Made by a program: the position numbers and the translations under genes. The notes below the pieces were generated by a model. That model worked only from the letters and a program-made list of their open reading frames with translations, was not told the DNA's origin and made no database searches. From Marinicella meishanensis (GTDB lineage Bacteria; Pseudomonadota; Gammaproteobacteria; Xanthomonadales; Marinicellaceae), in NCBI RefSeq assembly GCF_019931145.1, contig NZ_JAIOUV010000010.1, positions 124,001 through 188,000 of the forward strand: 64,000 bases of DNA. Reading direction: 5' to 3'. Shown here in pieces: positions 45,906 through 55,386 of this stretch (position 1 is its first letter; each line of letters opens with the position of its first letter).

Positions 45906-47802
45906 GCTTTTTTAGGCTTTCCTCTGTTGCTATTTTAATAAACCTTTTTATTTCTTTCTGTAAAGGTAAATTCGAAACATAACCATTATTATATTCACCC
46001 TCTATAACCTTCAGCAACTTCAAAGCCAACTCTGGTTGTTGATTGATTAATAATTGAGATACAGCCATTATGGCTTGATCATATTCTTTATTTTGTTCAA
46101 AAGATTTGACAAAAAACTCCAAGCTTTGCGGGTATTTTTTTTGCTGGAATGCCAATCTGCCACTGGCATAATAATACATGGCCCAGCCCAGAGATGACTC
46201 TGCATTTAATCGAACAGCCATTGAATTCAGTATATCTTCAATCTGTTCAGAATTATCAGCCCGGTTAATGCATTGGTCATTCAGTAAAGTTTTCAGTAAA
46301 CTTCCAATGGGTAAAATATCTTGACGCTTTAATCCATGCAAAGAAATGCTGTCAACCAACAGTTCAACATTGATCACAGAATCGGCGGTGAATTTGCATT
46401 TTACTTGTAACTTAAGGGCTTGCAATGAGGGTGAATTTTTAATTTTTATACCATCTTCCAATAAATTCAATGCATGTTGGTGGTTTGTTTCACTCTCCAA
46501 TAATTCCGCCACGGCTATTCTTGCCCGAATAGATTCTGGAAAAGCCTGCAACGATTCGGTCTTCATTCGCACAGAATCACCCCAAATATGAGACCTGTGA
46601 TAGGTTGTGGCCCCCATCATCAGACTGATTGAAAGCAAAATTAACCACATCAACTGCTTGTTTTTAATCCATTCTGCTGTCAACAATACCGGTGGGACTG
46701 CCAAAAACAAAAAGGCCGAATAGTTCCTGTGTTCAAAATACAGCTGCAATGGAACAACGCTTGATTCAATGATGTGAGACACCAAGTAAAAAGCAACCGC
46801 AAAGCTTAACAATGGTGCTTTGTGTTTTGTTATGAATGCGACGATGATCAATGAACAGATAAACAACAGAGAAAACAAGGTTGAAATTGGCTGAAGCAAC
46901 GAAGTTGATGGCTGAAAAGTATCGGTATAGATACCCTCTGTCATCACATTGGGCACGACCCAATGCCACAAATACTTGGACAACGCCCTGGGTTCGGACA
47001 TCAACCGTTCATACAAACCAAAGTCCCGATCCGCATATCCCCGATAAAAATCAGGAAATTTAACAATGAATGCCGAAACAAACAAAGCTATCGGTAAATA
47101 GCAGAACATCCATTTGCTGTGTTTATTTAAAGCACGTAGTCCCAGGTATTTTTGACAAATCAAATATTCAAATAAAGGAATATACAACAACAGCAACAGC
47201 CCATTTTCTTTGGATAAAGCGGCCAACAAAGTCAGCCCATAAACAACCATTCCCAGATAACAAACTGCTTGAAAAGATAATTGGTCGCTGAACTTCAGTC
47301 TTATTTTTAAATACAGCCACATCGACAATAAAGAAAACAGAACAGGTAACATGGCCATTCTTTGAACCACATAGGCGACTGTAGAAACCAAAAATGGATG
47401 CACCATCCACAACAAGGTTGCAAAGAAAGCAATGATCAATGCCTTTTGCTTATCGGCAACACGTGATTTCAGAATGGTAAAAAGTAAGCAGAATAAAAGT
47501 ATGCCATTCAGCGCATGAATGATTAAATTGGTCACCTTAAATGAATAAGGCTCTGCTGGCCAATCATTCGCATCAATCAAAAAACTCAGCATTGACAAGG
47601 GTCGTTTCAATGGTCCTGTATCAGAACTCATCAAAAAAGATTTGATGCTGTCCCAACTGATTGCCCCATTAACTTCTGATAATTTTTGTAAACTCCAAAA
47701 GTCATCATAGATAAAGCCGCCAGATAGAGATGGAAAATAAACCACAACAACCAAAACAAACAAAACGATGAATGAAATGATGACTTGCTTAGTCTGGTGC
47801 AT
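45871..47802 (-). CDS. TMTC-like membrane glycosyltransferase with C-terminal repeats
   Basis: A 643-residue protein. The first 400 residues contain about 10-11 transmembrane helices. The first external loop has GGFIYDDFWSL with the paired acidic residues Asp33-Asp34, as in PMT/TMTC-type O-mannosyltransferases. The C-terminal 230 residues are helical with TPR-like periodicity (ARIAVAELLESETNHQHALNLLEDG; YYASGRLAFQQKKYPQSLEFF). This domain order matches eukaryotic TMTC proteins and some bacterial relatives. It follows pilin copy 2 after a strong terminator and is coupled to the GT2 gene. The likely role is O-glycosylation of an exported protein, with pilin the obvious candidate; that is inference. 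Confidence 0.72.
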   Translation of the reverse strand: MHQTKQVIISFIVLFVLVVVVYFPSLSGGFIYDDFWSLQKLSEVNGAISWDSIKSFLMSSDTGPLKRPLSMLSFLIDANDWPAEPYSFKVTNLIIHALNGILLFCLLFTILKSRVADKQKALIIAFFATLLWMVHPFLVSTVAYVVQRMAMLPVLFSLLSMWLYLKIRLKFSDQLSFQAVCYLGMVVYGLTLLAALSKENGLLLLLYIPLFEYLICQKYLGLRALNKHSKWMFCYLPIALFVSAFIVKFPDFYRGYADRDFGLYERLMSEPRALSKYLWHWVVPNVMTEGIYTDTFQPSTSLLQPISTLFSLLFICSLIIVAFITKHKAPLLSFAVAFYLVSHIIESSVVPLQLYFEHRNYSAFLFLAVPPVLLTAEWIKNKQLMWLILLSISLMMGATTYHRSHIWGDSVRMKTESLQAFPESIRARIAVAELLESETNHQHALNLLEDGIKIKNSPSLQALKLQVKCKFTADSVINVELLVDSISLHGLKRQDILPIGSLLKTLLNDQCINRADNSEQIEDILNSMAVRLNAESSLGWAMYYYASGRLAFQQKKYPQSLEFFVKSFEQNKEYDQAIMAVSQLLINQQPELALKLLKVIEGEYNNGYVSNLPLQKEIKRFIKIATEESLKKHEDINHNPSQE

Positions 47803-47826
47803 GGTAAATCCTATTTTTCATGAAAC

Positions 47827-47862
47827 AAAAAAAAGACGCGATCTCATGAGATCGCGTCTTTT
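47827..47862 (-). terminator. strong intrinsic terminator after pilin copy 2
   Basis: A perfect 32-base palindrome (47831-47862, 16-base arms centred on TCATGA) is followed on the minus strand by eight T. It lies 24 bases after the pilin stop and 25 bases before the TMTC-like start, so only read-through would reach the glycosyltransferase genes. Confidence 0.9.
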
Positions 47863-47885
47863 ATATAACAAAGATATATTCGATG

Positions 47886-48326
47886 TTATGGAAGTCTACA
47901 AGCTACAGGCAGGTACTGATCAGCCAAACCACCAGATCGGCCAAGACATACCCATTCAACACTTCCTGCACCTGCTGCAGAAATCGGTGACAGTACAATT
48001 GAGTTACCACTCAGAGTTGCATCATTGGCATTAAACGCAACTGTCAATACACCTCCACCATTGGTAATACTGGCAACATTTTCACCAGTAATCAAACCTG
48101 GAGCAGCTAAACCTGCAGTTGCGTTGTCTGGTGGAAAAACACCTTCGTTAATGAAGTACTCTGATACTGCCAATTTGGCACCAGCAGCCAGGGCCACACC
48201 CTCACCAGCTTTTGCACGAACAGTGTAGTCACGGTATGCAGGAATTGCATATGACATCAGGATCGCGATAATCGCGATAACGATCATTAATTCGATTAAT
48301 GTAAAACCTTTTTGATTTCTTTTCAT
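47886..48326 (-). CDS. type IV pilin (copy 2)
   Basis: A 146-residue prepilin. The leader MKRNQKG is cut before FTLIEL; the mature N-terminal helix is identical to copy 1 over about 35 residues. The variable part is glycine- and alanine-rich, and the C-terminal disulfide loop has Cys in VEWVC and PVAC, ending in RLP. The ribosome site is AGAGG. With its strong terminator it looks like a highly expressed major pilin. It is followed by TMTC-like and GT2 genes. I saw no convincing sigma-54 promoter upstream. Confidence 0.95.
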   Translation of the reverse strand: MKRNQKGFTLIELMIVIAIIAILMSYAIPAYRDYTVRAKAGEGVALAAGAKLAVSEYFINEGVFPPDNATAGLAAPGLITGENVASITNGGGVLTVAFNANDATLSGNSIVLSPISAAGAGSVEWVCLGRSGGLADQYLPVACRLP

Positions 48327-48611
48327 TACTATTTACCTCTAAAAAAATTTTTTTAAAAAATGGCTGTTTGTGTTTCATCCATACCGATAGATTATGGGAT
48401 AAAGGTCCCAACAACAAGTACAGACTTCTCATTTTTACTTCCATGCCGCTTTTTTTCAGCAAATGTAAACTTTTTCCTCCTGAAAGTTCACAATTGGATA
48501 TACCAGCCAACCAACTTGACACTATTTGTCACAAAAGTTTCAAATTGATCGAATCAATGGCGTCTGTGATAAACTGCATCACGTCATCCATAGTAATCAG
48601 TATATCAAAAA

Positions 48612-49472
48612 ATGGCGATAAGTTGGTCTTCAAATTCAGATATTGAAAATTTTTTAAGCAATGTAGAATTCCTAAAAAAGCACTTAAGAACAGACACATA
48701 CAACCAGTCCACGGACTTGATTTGCTTTTCCCATGTGCCCAAGACCGCTGGCAGCAGCTTAGAAAACATTTTATTCAAGAACCACCAAGCCAAGGATGTG
48801 CTGCACATCAACGCCCCAGATCTGATCCGGCATCCCGCCGCTCTGAGCATGAAAAAAAGGCCACCCAAGTTGGTCTGCGGTCACCACCCCATGCACGGCA
48901 TTTTGTACCAATTGCTCCCTGCATCGCCCATTTTTCATGTCACCATGTTGCGCCATCCGGTCGATCGGGTGTTGTCATACTATAATTATGTGCTGGGCAA
49001 AACCGATCACCCCATGCATGCCCATGCCAAGGGCCAGTCCTTGAGTGAATTTTTACACGCATTGCCATCCCCTGAATTGGCCAACGGTCAAAGTAAACGG
49101 TTCAGTGGATACCTGCATCAGGGCCAAGCCAACGATGACACTCTGTATGACACGGCTGTGGCCACCTTGGTACATTGCTTTTCTTTGGTGTTAACCACCG
49201 AGTTGTTTGATCAAAGCCTGTTGTTGCTCCAATTTCATCTGGGCTTGAAAGACTTGCATTACACCCGCAGCAACGTGTCCACACCATTCATCAAACGAGG
49301 TGATTTAGCCAAAGATGAAGTGGCTCTGATCGAAGCCATGAATCAGGCGGATTTACGCCTGTGTGATTGGGCCCAAAAACGATGCCTGGCCCAGTTTGAT
49401 CAATTCGTGGGGACGCATGCCCTGCAGGCGTTCCAACATCGCAATGCCCAGTGGCAAAGCTGGTTTCAGTGA
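48612..49472 (+). CDS. family-2 sulfotransferase, single-domain
   Basis: A 286-residue cytoplasmic sulfotransferase. The 5'-PSB loop is SHVPKTAGSSLENIL and the 3'-phosphate site is MLRHPVDRVLSYYNYV, with VCGHHPMHG between. It has the same catalytic core as the three paralogs at 25969-31403 but no C-terminal module and only weak similarity outside the motifs. The first part of the gene is AT-rich like the pilin segment, while the rest resembles the chromosomal average. It is divergent from pilin copy 2. The acceptor is unknown. Confidence 0.8.
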   Translation: MAISWSSNSDIENFLSNVEFLKKHLRTDTYNQSTDLICFSHVPKTAGSSLENILFKNHQAKDVLHINAPDLIRHPAALSMKKRPPKLVCGHHPMHGILYQLLPASPIFHVTMLRHPVDRVLSYYNYVLGKTDHPMHAHAKGQSLSEFLHALPSPELANGQSKRFSGYLHQGQANDDTLYDTAVATLVHCFSLVLTTELFDQSLLLLQFHLGLKDLHYTRSNVSTPFIKRGDLAKDEVALIEAMNQADLRLCDWAQKRCLAQFDQFVGTHALQAFQHRNAQWQSWFQ

Positions 49473-49511
49473 TGAGCCAGTGACCTACAGCCACTGGCTC
49501 GGTTAACAGCA

Positions 49512-52500
49512 TCAATGCACGTAAGGCGCCCCGATGGCTTCCAGGGCTTGTTCCAGCGCTGGCAGGCGTTGTTCAGCGATGGCTTGTATTTTGGGTTTGA
49601 TCGCCGCCAGCTCGGCCTGGGCTATGGCCAAAGTTTGGCGATGCGTGGGGGTCGGACCATAAGTTGATAAACTGGTACCAATGCTGGCCGCAAAAATGCG
49701 GTAACCCACCGTGACTTTGGTTTTTTCACCAACTTGTTGCTTGGCACGGTTGCCATTTAAAGTCTGGTCTAAGGCATGCAAGTCTTGTACGATCTGATGT
49801 AAATCCTGATCCAAATCTCCATGCTCTGCCTGCGAATGATCCAAGGCTTTGGCAATTGACTTGGACCGTTCGAGCGCCGCGGCCAGTTGCTTGTTCAGCA
49901 CCGCTGACTCGTGTTGCACCCCACGCAATTCTTGCCAGAATGCCGCCACCACTTCATGCGAGGCCCCGGCCAAAGCACCTTCATACAATGGTTTGACTTG
50001 GAAGTTTTGACTCAGGCCCAAATCGGTGACTTGGCCATTGACTTCTTGGCTCATGGACACAGTGTAGGTACCAGGGGCCACCAATACACCGCTTGGATCA
50101 CCATTGAAAAAGGGCCCATCCGGTTCGATCACCCCATGGGCTGGATAGCGCAGATCCCAGGCCACTTGGTTGAAACCTTTTTTGGTGGTGCCTTTGACCC
50201 GTCTGATGACTTGACCTTCGAGGTCTTTGACGGTCAACCAGATCTTGGGCTCGGCCGCGGTGCGTTCGGCATCCACCGCATCCCAACCTGGGAAGGCGAT
50301 GGGTTTTTGGTCTTTTTTCAATTGCCCTTCGGCTTTTTGCCTGATCGCTTCGGCCGTTTTTAGGCCTTCGGTCAGGTAATAATTAAACACCGCACCATAG
50401 GGTGGATTTTCGGTATTGAAAAAGGCATCGCCTTGCGACGCTTTGGGGCTGTTGCCCAACACCGTCCGGGGGATGTACCACCAGGCATCTTTGACCGCAA
50501 ACAGCTGGTTGTTTTGCAGGGTCTCCTCATTCAAATTTCGCAAACGACTGTAATCATCCAAGATGTAAAAACCGCGTCCGAAGGTGGCCGCCACCAAATC
50601 GTTTTCTCTTTTCTGAATGGCCAAATCCCGCACAGCGATGGTGGGAATACCACCTTTTAATTGGTGCCATTGTTGGCCTGCATCGTGGCTGAAGAACAAA
50701 CCAAATTCGGTGCCGACAAACATCAAATCAGGGTCCACATGGTCTTGCACCAAACGCCACACCAAATGGTTGTCTGGTATGCCCTGATGCATTTTCTTCC
50801 AGGATTTGCCGCGGTTGCTGCTCTTCAACAGGTAGGGTTTGAAGTCGCCATATTTGTGGTTGTCCAAAGCCACGTAGACCACATTGGCGTCATGTAAATC
50901 GGCTTTGATGTCATTGACAAAAGCCGTGTCTGGCACCCCGGGTAGATCACCGACCTCAACCCGGCGCCAATTGTCACCACCGTCTTCGGTGATTTGAATC
51001 AGGCCATCATCGGTGCCGGCATAAATCAATCCGGCTTGCTGGGGTGATTCGGACAATGAAGTGATGGTGTTGTAATTACTCATGGCCAACAAGTCCCACG
51101 GCATGTCCCAGCCCTGAACCGAGCCCATGATGGGTAACTCAATGCGTTCTTGGTTTTTCGTCAGATCACCGGAAATGGCCCGCCAGGTATCTCCACGGTC
51201 ATCTGATCGCCAAACCATCTGTGATGCATGGTAGAGGGTTGTGGGGTTGTGTGGGCTGACCAAAATGGGCGCATCCCAATTGAACCTTTGGGCCGCTTCC
51301 CCGGCACCCGACTGGGGTTGGATGTAAACCAACTCACCATTGGTTTTGTCATGTCTGACCAAGTTGCCTTGTTGCCATTGGGCATACACGATGTCCGGAT
51401 TACCCGGTTCGGTGGCTGGCTGGTGGCCGTCACCAAACAACACCACATACCAATCTGAATTCCTGATCCCTTGGCGATTGTCCGTCCTCGAGGGACCGCC
51501 TTGGGTGTTGTTGTCCTGGGTACCCCCATAAACGTGATAAAACGGCTCGGCATCGTCCACAGCCACTTTATAAAACTGTGTGACCGGTAGATTGGCCACA
51601 AATTTCCAGCTGTCGGTCAAGTCAAAAGTTTCATACAATCCGCCATCAGAGCCCACCAGTACATAGTTGGGATCACTGGCTTTGAATGCAATGGCGTGGT
51701 TGTCTATGTGTTTGTTGGTCTCGTTCATGCGGCGGTGGGTTTTGCCACCGTCATCCGAGATGATCATGTAATTACTCATCAAATACAAACGATCAAACAC
51801 ATGCGGAGAGGCATAGAGTTCCTGGTAATAATGCGGACCGGTGCCACCGGCCACCGCATCCGATTGTTTGGCCCATGAGGCGCCGCGGTTGGTGGACTTG
51901 AAAATCCCACCGGTGCGTCGTTTCAACTCGATGGCGGCATACACCACATCTGGCTGCATCGGTGAAATGGCCAAGCCTATCTTGCCCATGCTTTCTTTGG
52001 GCAAACCTTGGCTCAGCTTGGTCCAGTTTTCACCGCCATCTTCGGTGCGGTAAATGGCGGTATTGGGACCACCACCCATGTATGCAGCGACATTGCGGTG
52101 CCGTTGCCAAGTGGCGGCATACAAACGATCAGGATTTCTGGGATCAATCACCACATCGGTTACTCCGGTCCATTCATCATCACCCAACAATTGGTTCCAA
52201 GTGGTGCCGCCGTCGGTGGTTTTGTACAGGCCCCGTTGTCCGCCTTTGGACCACAAAGGGCCTTGCGCCGCGACCCACAGGGTGTTGGAGTCTGTTGGGT
52301 GGATGACCACTGTAGAAATGCGTTCTGAGTCTTTGAGCCCCATGTTGTTCCAGGTTTTACCCCCGTCCTCACTCAAGTAAATCCCATTGCCATAACTGGC
52401 ATGCCGCGAACCGGTGTTTTCACCGGTACCGACCCAAATGCGCTCTGGGTTTTGTGGATCCAAAGTGACACTGCCAATGGAATAAACGGATTGGTCATCA

Positions 52501-52751
52501 AACAAGGGGGTCCAAGTGGTGCCAGAATTGATTGTTTTCCAGACCCCGCCTGATCCCACACCGACGTACCAAATGTTTTCGTTGTTGGGATGTATGGCAA
52601 TGTCTGCAATGCGTCCGGACATCAGCCCAGGTCCAATGCCCCTCAACTCAATCCCGGCAAAGGGGTTGTTCTTGCTGCTGTCTTCTTGGTCATCTGCCAT
52701 CAGTCCCACAGACACCCCAAGCAACAGCCACATCAATCCTAACTTTTTCAT
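49512..52751 (-). CDS. secreted BNR/sortilin-like beta-propeller protein
   Basis: A 1079-residue exported protein with a signal peptide (MKKLGLMWLLLGVSVGLMA). From about residue 30 to 730 it is built of BNR/Asp-box and sortilin-type propeller blades, with repeated text such as SEDGGKTW, TTDGGTTW, TEDGGENW and SSNRGKSWKK. A beta-sandwich-like region follows (about 830-940, with GTYTVSMSQEV) and then a helical C-terminus. Bacterial proteins of this type are annotated as glycosyl hydrolase-like or VPS10-domain proteins, but none of the propeller motifs proves an activity. The GAGG ribosome site fits the ATG. It is monocistronic. Confidence 0.85.
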   Translation of the reverse strand: MKKLGLMWLLLGVSVGLMADDQEDSSKNNPFAGIELRGIGPGLMSGRIADIAIHPNNENIWYVGVGSGGVWKTINSGTTWTPLFDDQSVYSIGSVTLDPQNPERIWVGTGENTGSRHASYGNGIYLSEDGGKTWNNMGLKDSERISTVVIHPTDSNTLWVAAQGPLWSKGGQRGLYKTTDGGTTWNQLLGDDEWTGVTDVVIDPRNPDRLYAATWQRHRNVAAYMGGGPNTAIYRTEDGGENWTKLSQGLPKESMGKIGLAISPMQPDVVYAAIELKRRTGGIFKSTNRGASWAKQSDAVAGGTGPHYYQELYASPHVFDRLYLMSNYMIISDDGGKTHRRMNETNKHIDNHAIAFKASDPNYVLVGSDGGLYETFDLTDSWKFVANLPVTQFYKVAVDDAEPFYHVYGGTQDNNTQGGPSRTDNRQGIRNSDWYVVLFGDGHQPATEPGNPDIVYAQWQQGNLVRHDKTNGELVYIQPQSGAGEAAQRFNWDAPILVSPHNPTTLYHASQMVWRSDDRGDTWRAISGDLTKNQERIELPIMGSVQGWDMPWDLLAMSNYNTITSLSESPQQAGLIYAGTDDGLIQITEDGGDNWRRVEVGDLPGVPDTAFVNDIKADLHDANVVYVALDNHKYGDFKPYLLKSSNRGKSWKKMHQGIPDNHLVWRLVQDHVDPDLMFVGTEFGLFFSHDAGQQWHQLKGGIPTIAVRDLAIQKRENDLVAATFGRGFYILDDYSRLRNLNEETLQNNQLFAVKDAWWYIPRTVLGNSPKASQGDAFFNTENPPYGAVFNYYLTEGLKTAEAIRQKAEGQLKKDQKPIAFPGWDAVDAERTAAEPKIWLTVKDLEGQVIRRVKGTTKKGFNQVAWDLRYPAHGVIEPDGPFFNGDPSGVLVAPGTYTVSMSQEVNGQVTDLGLSQNFQVKPLYEGALAGASHEVVAAFWQELRGVQHESAVLNKQLAAALERSKSIAKALDHSQAEHGDLDQDLHQIVQDLHALDQTLNGNRAKQQVGEKTKVTVGYRIFAASIGTSLSTYGPTPTHRQTLAIAQAELAAIKPKIQAIAEQRLPALEQALEAIGAPYVH

Positions 52752-52919
52752 TTTCTACCTCGGTAAACGGTCAAATTACTATAACTTGTGCATTTAAGCA
52801 TTGCATAGGCCTTTAGTCATGGTTATGCCGGATCATCTGGCATTTTTAGTGGGGACACTCGGAGCAATACTCGGTGCAATACACTATAATACCCGATCAT
52901 TCAAAACAAACACGCCGCC

Positions 52920-53786
52920 ATGCAATCCATGACAGCCTTCGCCGCTCATACAGTGGAACACCATTTGGGTAAATTGACTTGTGAAATCCGCTCGGTCAAC
53001 CAACGATTTTTGGACCTGACCATCAAATGTCCCGATTTCCTGCGCTCAGCAGAAAGTCATTTTCGCAAACGTTTCAACCAATTATTGTCCCGGGGTAAAG
53101 TGACCGTGTTCATTAAATTCTTTCCCCATGACAACACCAGTTTAACCCAATTGGGCGTGAATAAAGCGTTGTTAAAACAGTTGTTGGGGCACGCCCAAGC
53201 CATGGCCGATGAATTTGACCTGCAACAAAACATGGGAACCAGCCAATTCATGAACTGGCCAGAGGTCATCACACAACAGCCGACCGATGCTTCTGAGCTG
53301 CATCAAGCAGCCATTCAATTGGTGAATGAAAGCATCGCTCAGTTGCTGGATTCACGTTCTCGTGAAGGGGCTGCCATGCTGGCTGTGCTGCAGGACAAAG
53401 CCCAAGTCATCGCCGATTTGACCCAAGAAATTCGCAGCCATGCACCGGTGATCAACCAAACCCTGGAACAAAAATTTCGCGACAAACTGGCTGAGATAGA
53501 CATTGAAGTGAACCCCGAACGCTTTGAACAGGAGTTGGCTTTGCAGTTACAGAAAATTGACATCACCGAAGAACTGGATCGTCTGGACGCCCACGTGGCA
53601 GAACTCAACCGCATCCTGGACTTGAATGAACCCGTTGGTCGACGTCTGGATTTTTTGGTGCAAGAATTGAACCGTGAATCCAACACCATTGGCTCCAAAT
53701 CTGCCAGCATTAAAACCACCAACGCCAGCATTGACCTGAAAGTGGCGATCGAACAAATGCGCGAACAAATTCAAAACATTGAATGA
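52920..53786 (+). CDS. yicC: YicC-family endoribonuclease
   Basis: A 288-residue cytoplasmic protein of the YicC/YloC family. It starts QSMTAFA, continues with CEIRSVNQRFLDL and ends with the conserved helical region PVGRRLDFLVQELNRESNTIGSKS. The family has been shown to have endoribonuclease activity in other bacteria. It precedes gmk by seven bases, a pairing conserved in many species, so they form an operon. Confidence 0.95.
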   Translation: MQSMTAFAAHTVEHHLGKLTCEIRSVNQRFLDLTIKCPDFLRSAESHFRKRFNQLLSRGKVTVFIKFFPHDNTSLTQLGVNKALLKQLLGHAQAMADEFDLQQNMGTSQFMNWPEVITQQPTDASELHQAAIQLVNESIAQLLDSRSREGAAMLAVLQDKAQVIADLTQEIRSHAPVINQTLEQKFRDKLAEIDIEVNPERFEQELALQLQKIDITEELDRLDAHVAELNRILDLNEPVGRRLDFLVQELNRESNTIGSKSASIKTTNASIDLKVAIEQMREQIQNIE

Positions 53787-53793
53787 ACCCATC

Positions 53794-54420
53794 ATGATTA
53801 AGCACGAACTCACTGGCACCCTCTTCATCGTTTCAGCCCCTTCTGGCACCGGCAAAACTTCGCTGGTCAATGCCTTGGTCAGAGACACCAATCACCTGAA
53901 GCTGTCCATCTCGCACACCACACGCAAACCCAGACCGAAAGAAATCGATGGCTACAATTACCATTTCATCAGCGTGGATAAATTCAAGCAAATGGAATTG
54001 GCTGGGGTGTTCATGGAGTCGGCCAATGTGTTCGGCAACCATTATGGCACGTCACAAGAAACCGTACAGAAGATGCTGGATGAAGGGCATGATGTGGTGT
54101 TGGAAATTGATTGGCAAGGGGCCGAACAAATCAAAGCCAGGTTCCCAGATGCGATCAGTATTTTCATCCTGCCTCCCAGCATCCAAGCCTTGCAAGACCG
54201 ACTGGAATCTCGAGGTCAAGACAGCGCTGAGGTCATTCAAAACCGCATGACCAAGGCGATTGCCGAATTAAAACATTACCACAAAGCCGATTTTCTGGTG
54301 GTCAACGACGATTTTGAAGAAGCCTTGAAAAGCCTCAAGGCCATCGTCAAAGCCGATCGCATGAAAACCAGCAAGCAACAAATCATCAATCATGGATTGA
54401 TCCAATCATTGATCCAGTGA
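53794..54420 (+). CDS. gmk: guanylate kinase
   Basis: A 208-residue enzyme that phosphorylates GMP to GDP. The P-loop is APSGTGKTS (15-23); the GMP-binding region has SHTTRKPRPKEIDGYNYHF, and VVLEIDWQGAEQ and ADFLVVNDDF follow. The ATG at 53794 is preferred to a TTG 15 bases upstream because the upstream region belongs to yicC. Its last 15 bases overlap the convergent methyltransferase gene. Confidence 0.97.
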   Translation: MIKHELTGTLFIVSAPSGTGKTSLVNALVRDTNHLKLSISHTTRKPRPKEIDGYNYHFISVDKFKQMELAGVFMESANVFGNHYGTSQETVQKMLDEGHDVVLEIDWQGAEQIKARFPDAISIFILPPSIQALQDRLESRGQDSAEVIQNRMTKAIAELKHYHKADFLVVNDDFEEALKSLKAIVKADRMKTSKQQIINHGLIQSLIQ

Positions 54421-55371
54421 TTTGGAGCCCACCTTGAACTGAAATTGGTCGCCCGCGTGGTGTTTGCCTTGGTACAAGATTGGCCCATGGTCAATCAATT
54501 CCAAACCATGTTCAGCGAAGCTTAAATACCATTGTGGGTTCTCGGTCAGTTTGTCGGATACAGCCAGCATGTCTGCCGCCCGGGCCCGGGCATCCAGGTA
54601 TTGTTGGGTGAATTGACCCATGCGTGGTTTTTGTTCTTTCAATTGGTTGTTGTTCATTTGACTTAATTGAGTCAACGCACCCAGCCAGGTCATGAACAAA
54701 TCTTTACTGCGGTTGGTCGGGTCATTGTGCATGGTCGGTAACAATTGGGACAGTTTGTTTTTGAAGCCATTGGCCGATATGCGATCTTGATGAAAATTCA
54801 TCATCAAGCCAAACACGCCCAAATCTTCCAACAACTGGTAAATCCGCTCCTCATGACGCATGTATTGGTGAATGTCGGTCTCAGGGGCGTGTGACACAAA
54901 CACCAAGCGCCCCTTGGGCAACAACAAGGCCTGGATGGCTTGAGCCGCGCCTGCGGTGTCACAGTACTCAATGCCGTATTGGCTGACAATCAAATCAAAA
55001 GGTCCTGTCAGTTGTTCGGTCATCTGTTCCACCGGACACTGACCAATGAATTCGATCCGCTCGATGATGGGTCCCTTTTCAGGAAACTGACGGGCCACCA
55101 TGCTCGGATGAATCACTGATGCATCCACCGCCGTGATGCTGACTGATTGCTCCAATTCCGTGGCCAGTTCTTGTAACAAGATGGCCACCGCACCATTGCC
55201 GGTACATAAATCCAGGATGCGGGTGTGGCCTTGGTTTTGGGCCATGATACCACGCCAGAAATCAGCCAGTTCGCCGTCATAGTTTTGTTTGAAGTCCATG
55301 GGCAATGACGTGAGTACCCCGGATTGCCAATAAGTGGACCAATGGTTGTTGTTCATCGAGTTCTTATCCAT
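54406..55371 (-). CDS. SAM-dependent methyltransferase
   Basis: About 321 residues. The ATG at 55371 is chosen because GGATGA lies upstream; an ATG 12 bases earlier abuts the preceding terminator, and one at 55356 is also possible. SAM-binding motif I is ILDLCTGNGAVAILL, the acidic loop is in AVDASVIHP and motif IV is DLIVSQYGIEY. The C-terminal part is helical and unusual in length, with no further recognised domain. The substrate is unknown. It follows a TonB receptor gene but is separated from it by a terminator. Confidence 0.82.
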   Translation of the reverse strand: MDKNSMNNNHWSTYWQSGVLTSLPMDFKQNYDGELADFWRGIMAQNQGHTRILDLCTGNGAVAILLQELATELEQSVSITAVDASVIHPSMVARQFPEKGPIIERIEFIGQCPVEQMTEQLTGPFDLIVSQYGIEYCDTAGAAQAIQALLLPKGRLVFVSHAPETDIHQYMRHEERIYQLLEDLGVFGLMMNFHQDRISANGFKNKLSQLLPTMHNDPTNRSKDLFMTWLGALTQLSQMNNNQLKEQKPRMGQFTQQYLDARARAADMLAVSDKLTENPQWYLSFAEHGLELIDHGPILYQGKHHAGDQFQFKVGSKSLDQ

Positions 55372-55386
55372 TATTTCATCCATTAA

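Noticed and set aside
48327-48611. Possible sigma-54 promoter of pilin copy 2
   Set aside because: I searched for GG-N10-GC spacing with TGGCA and TTGC and found no acceptable match. A CATAAT box exists, but its -35 partner is weak.
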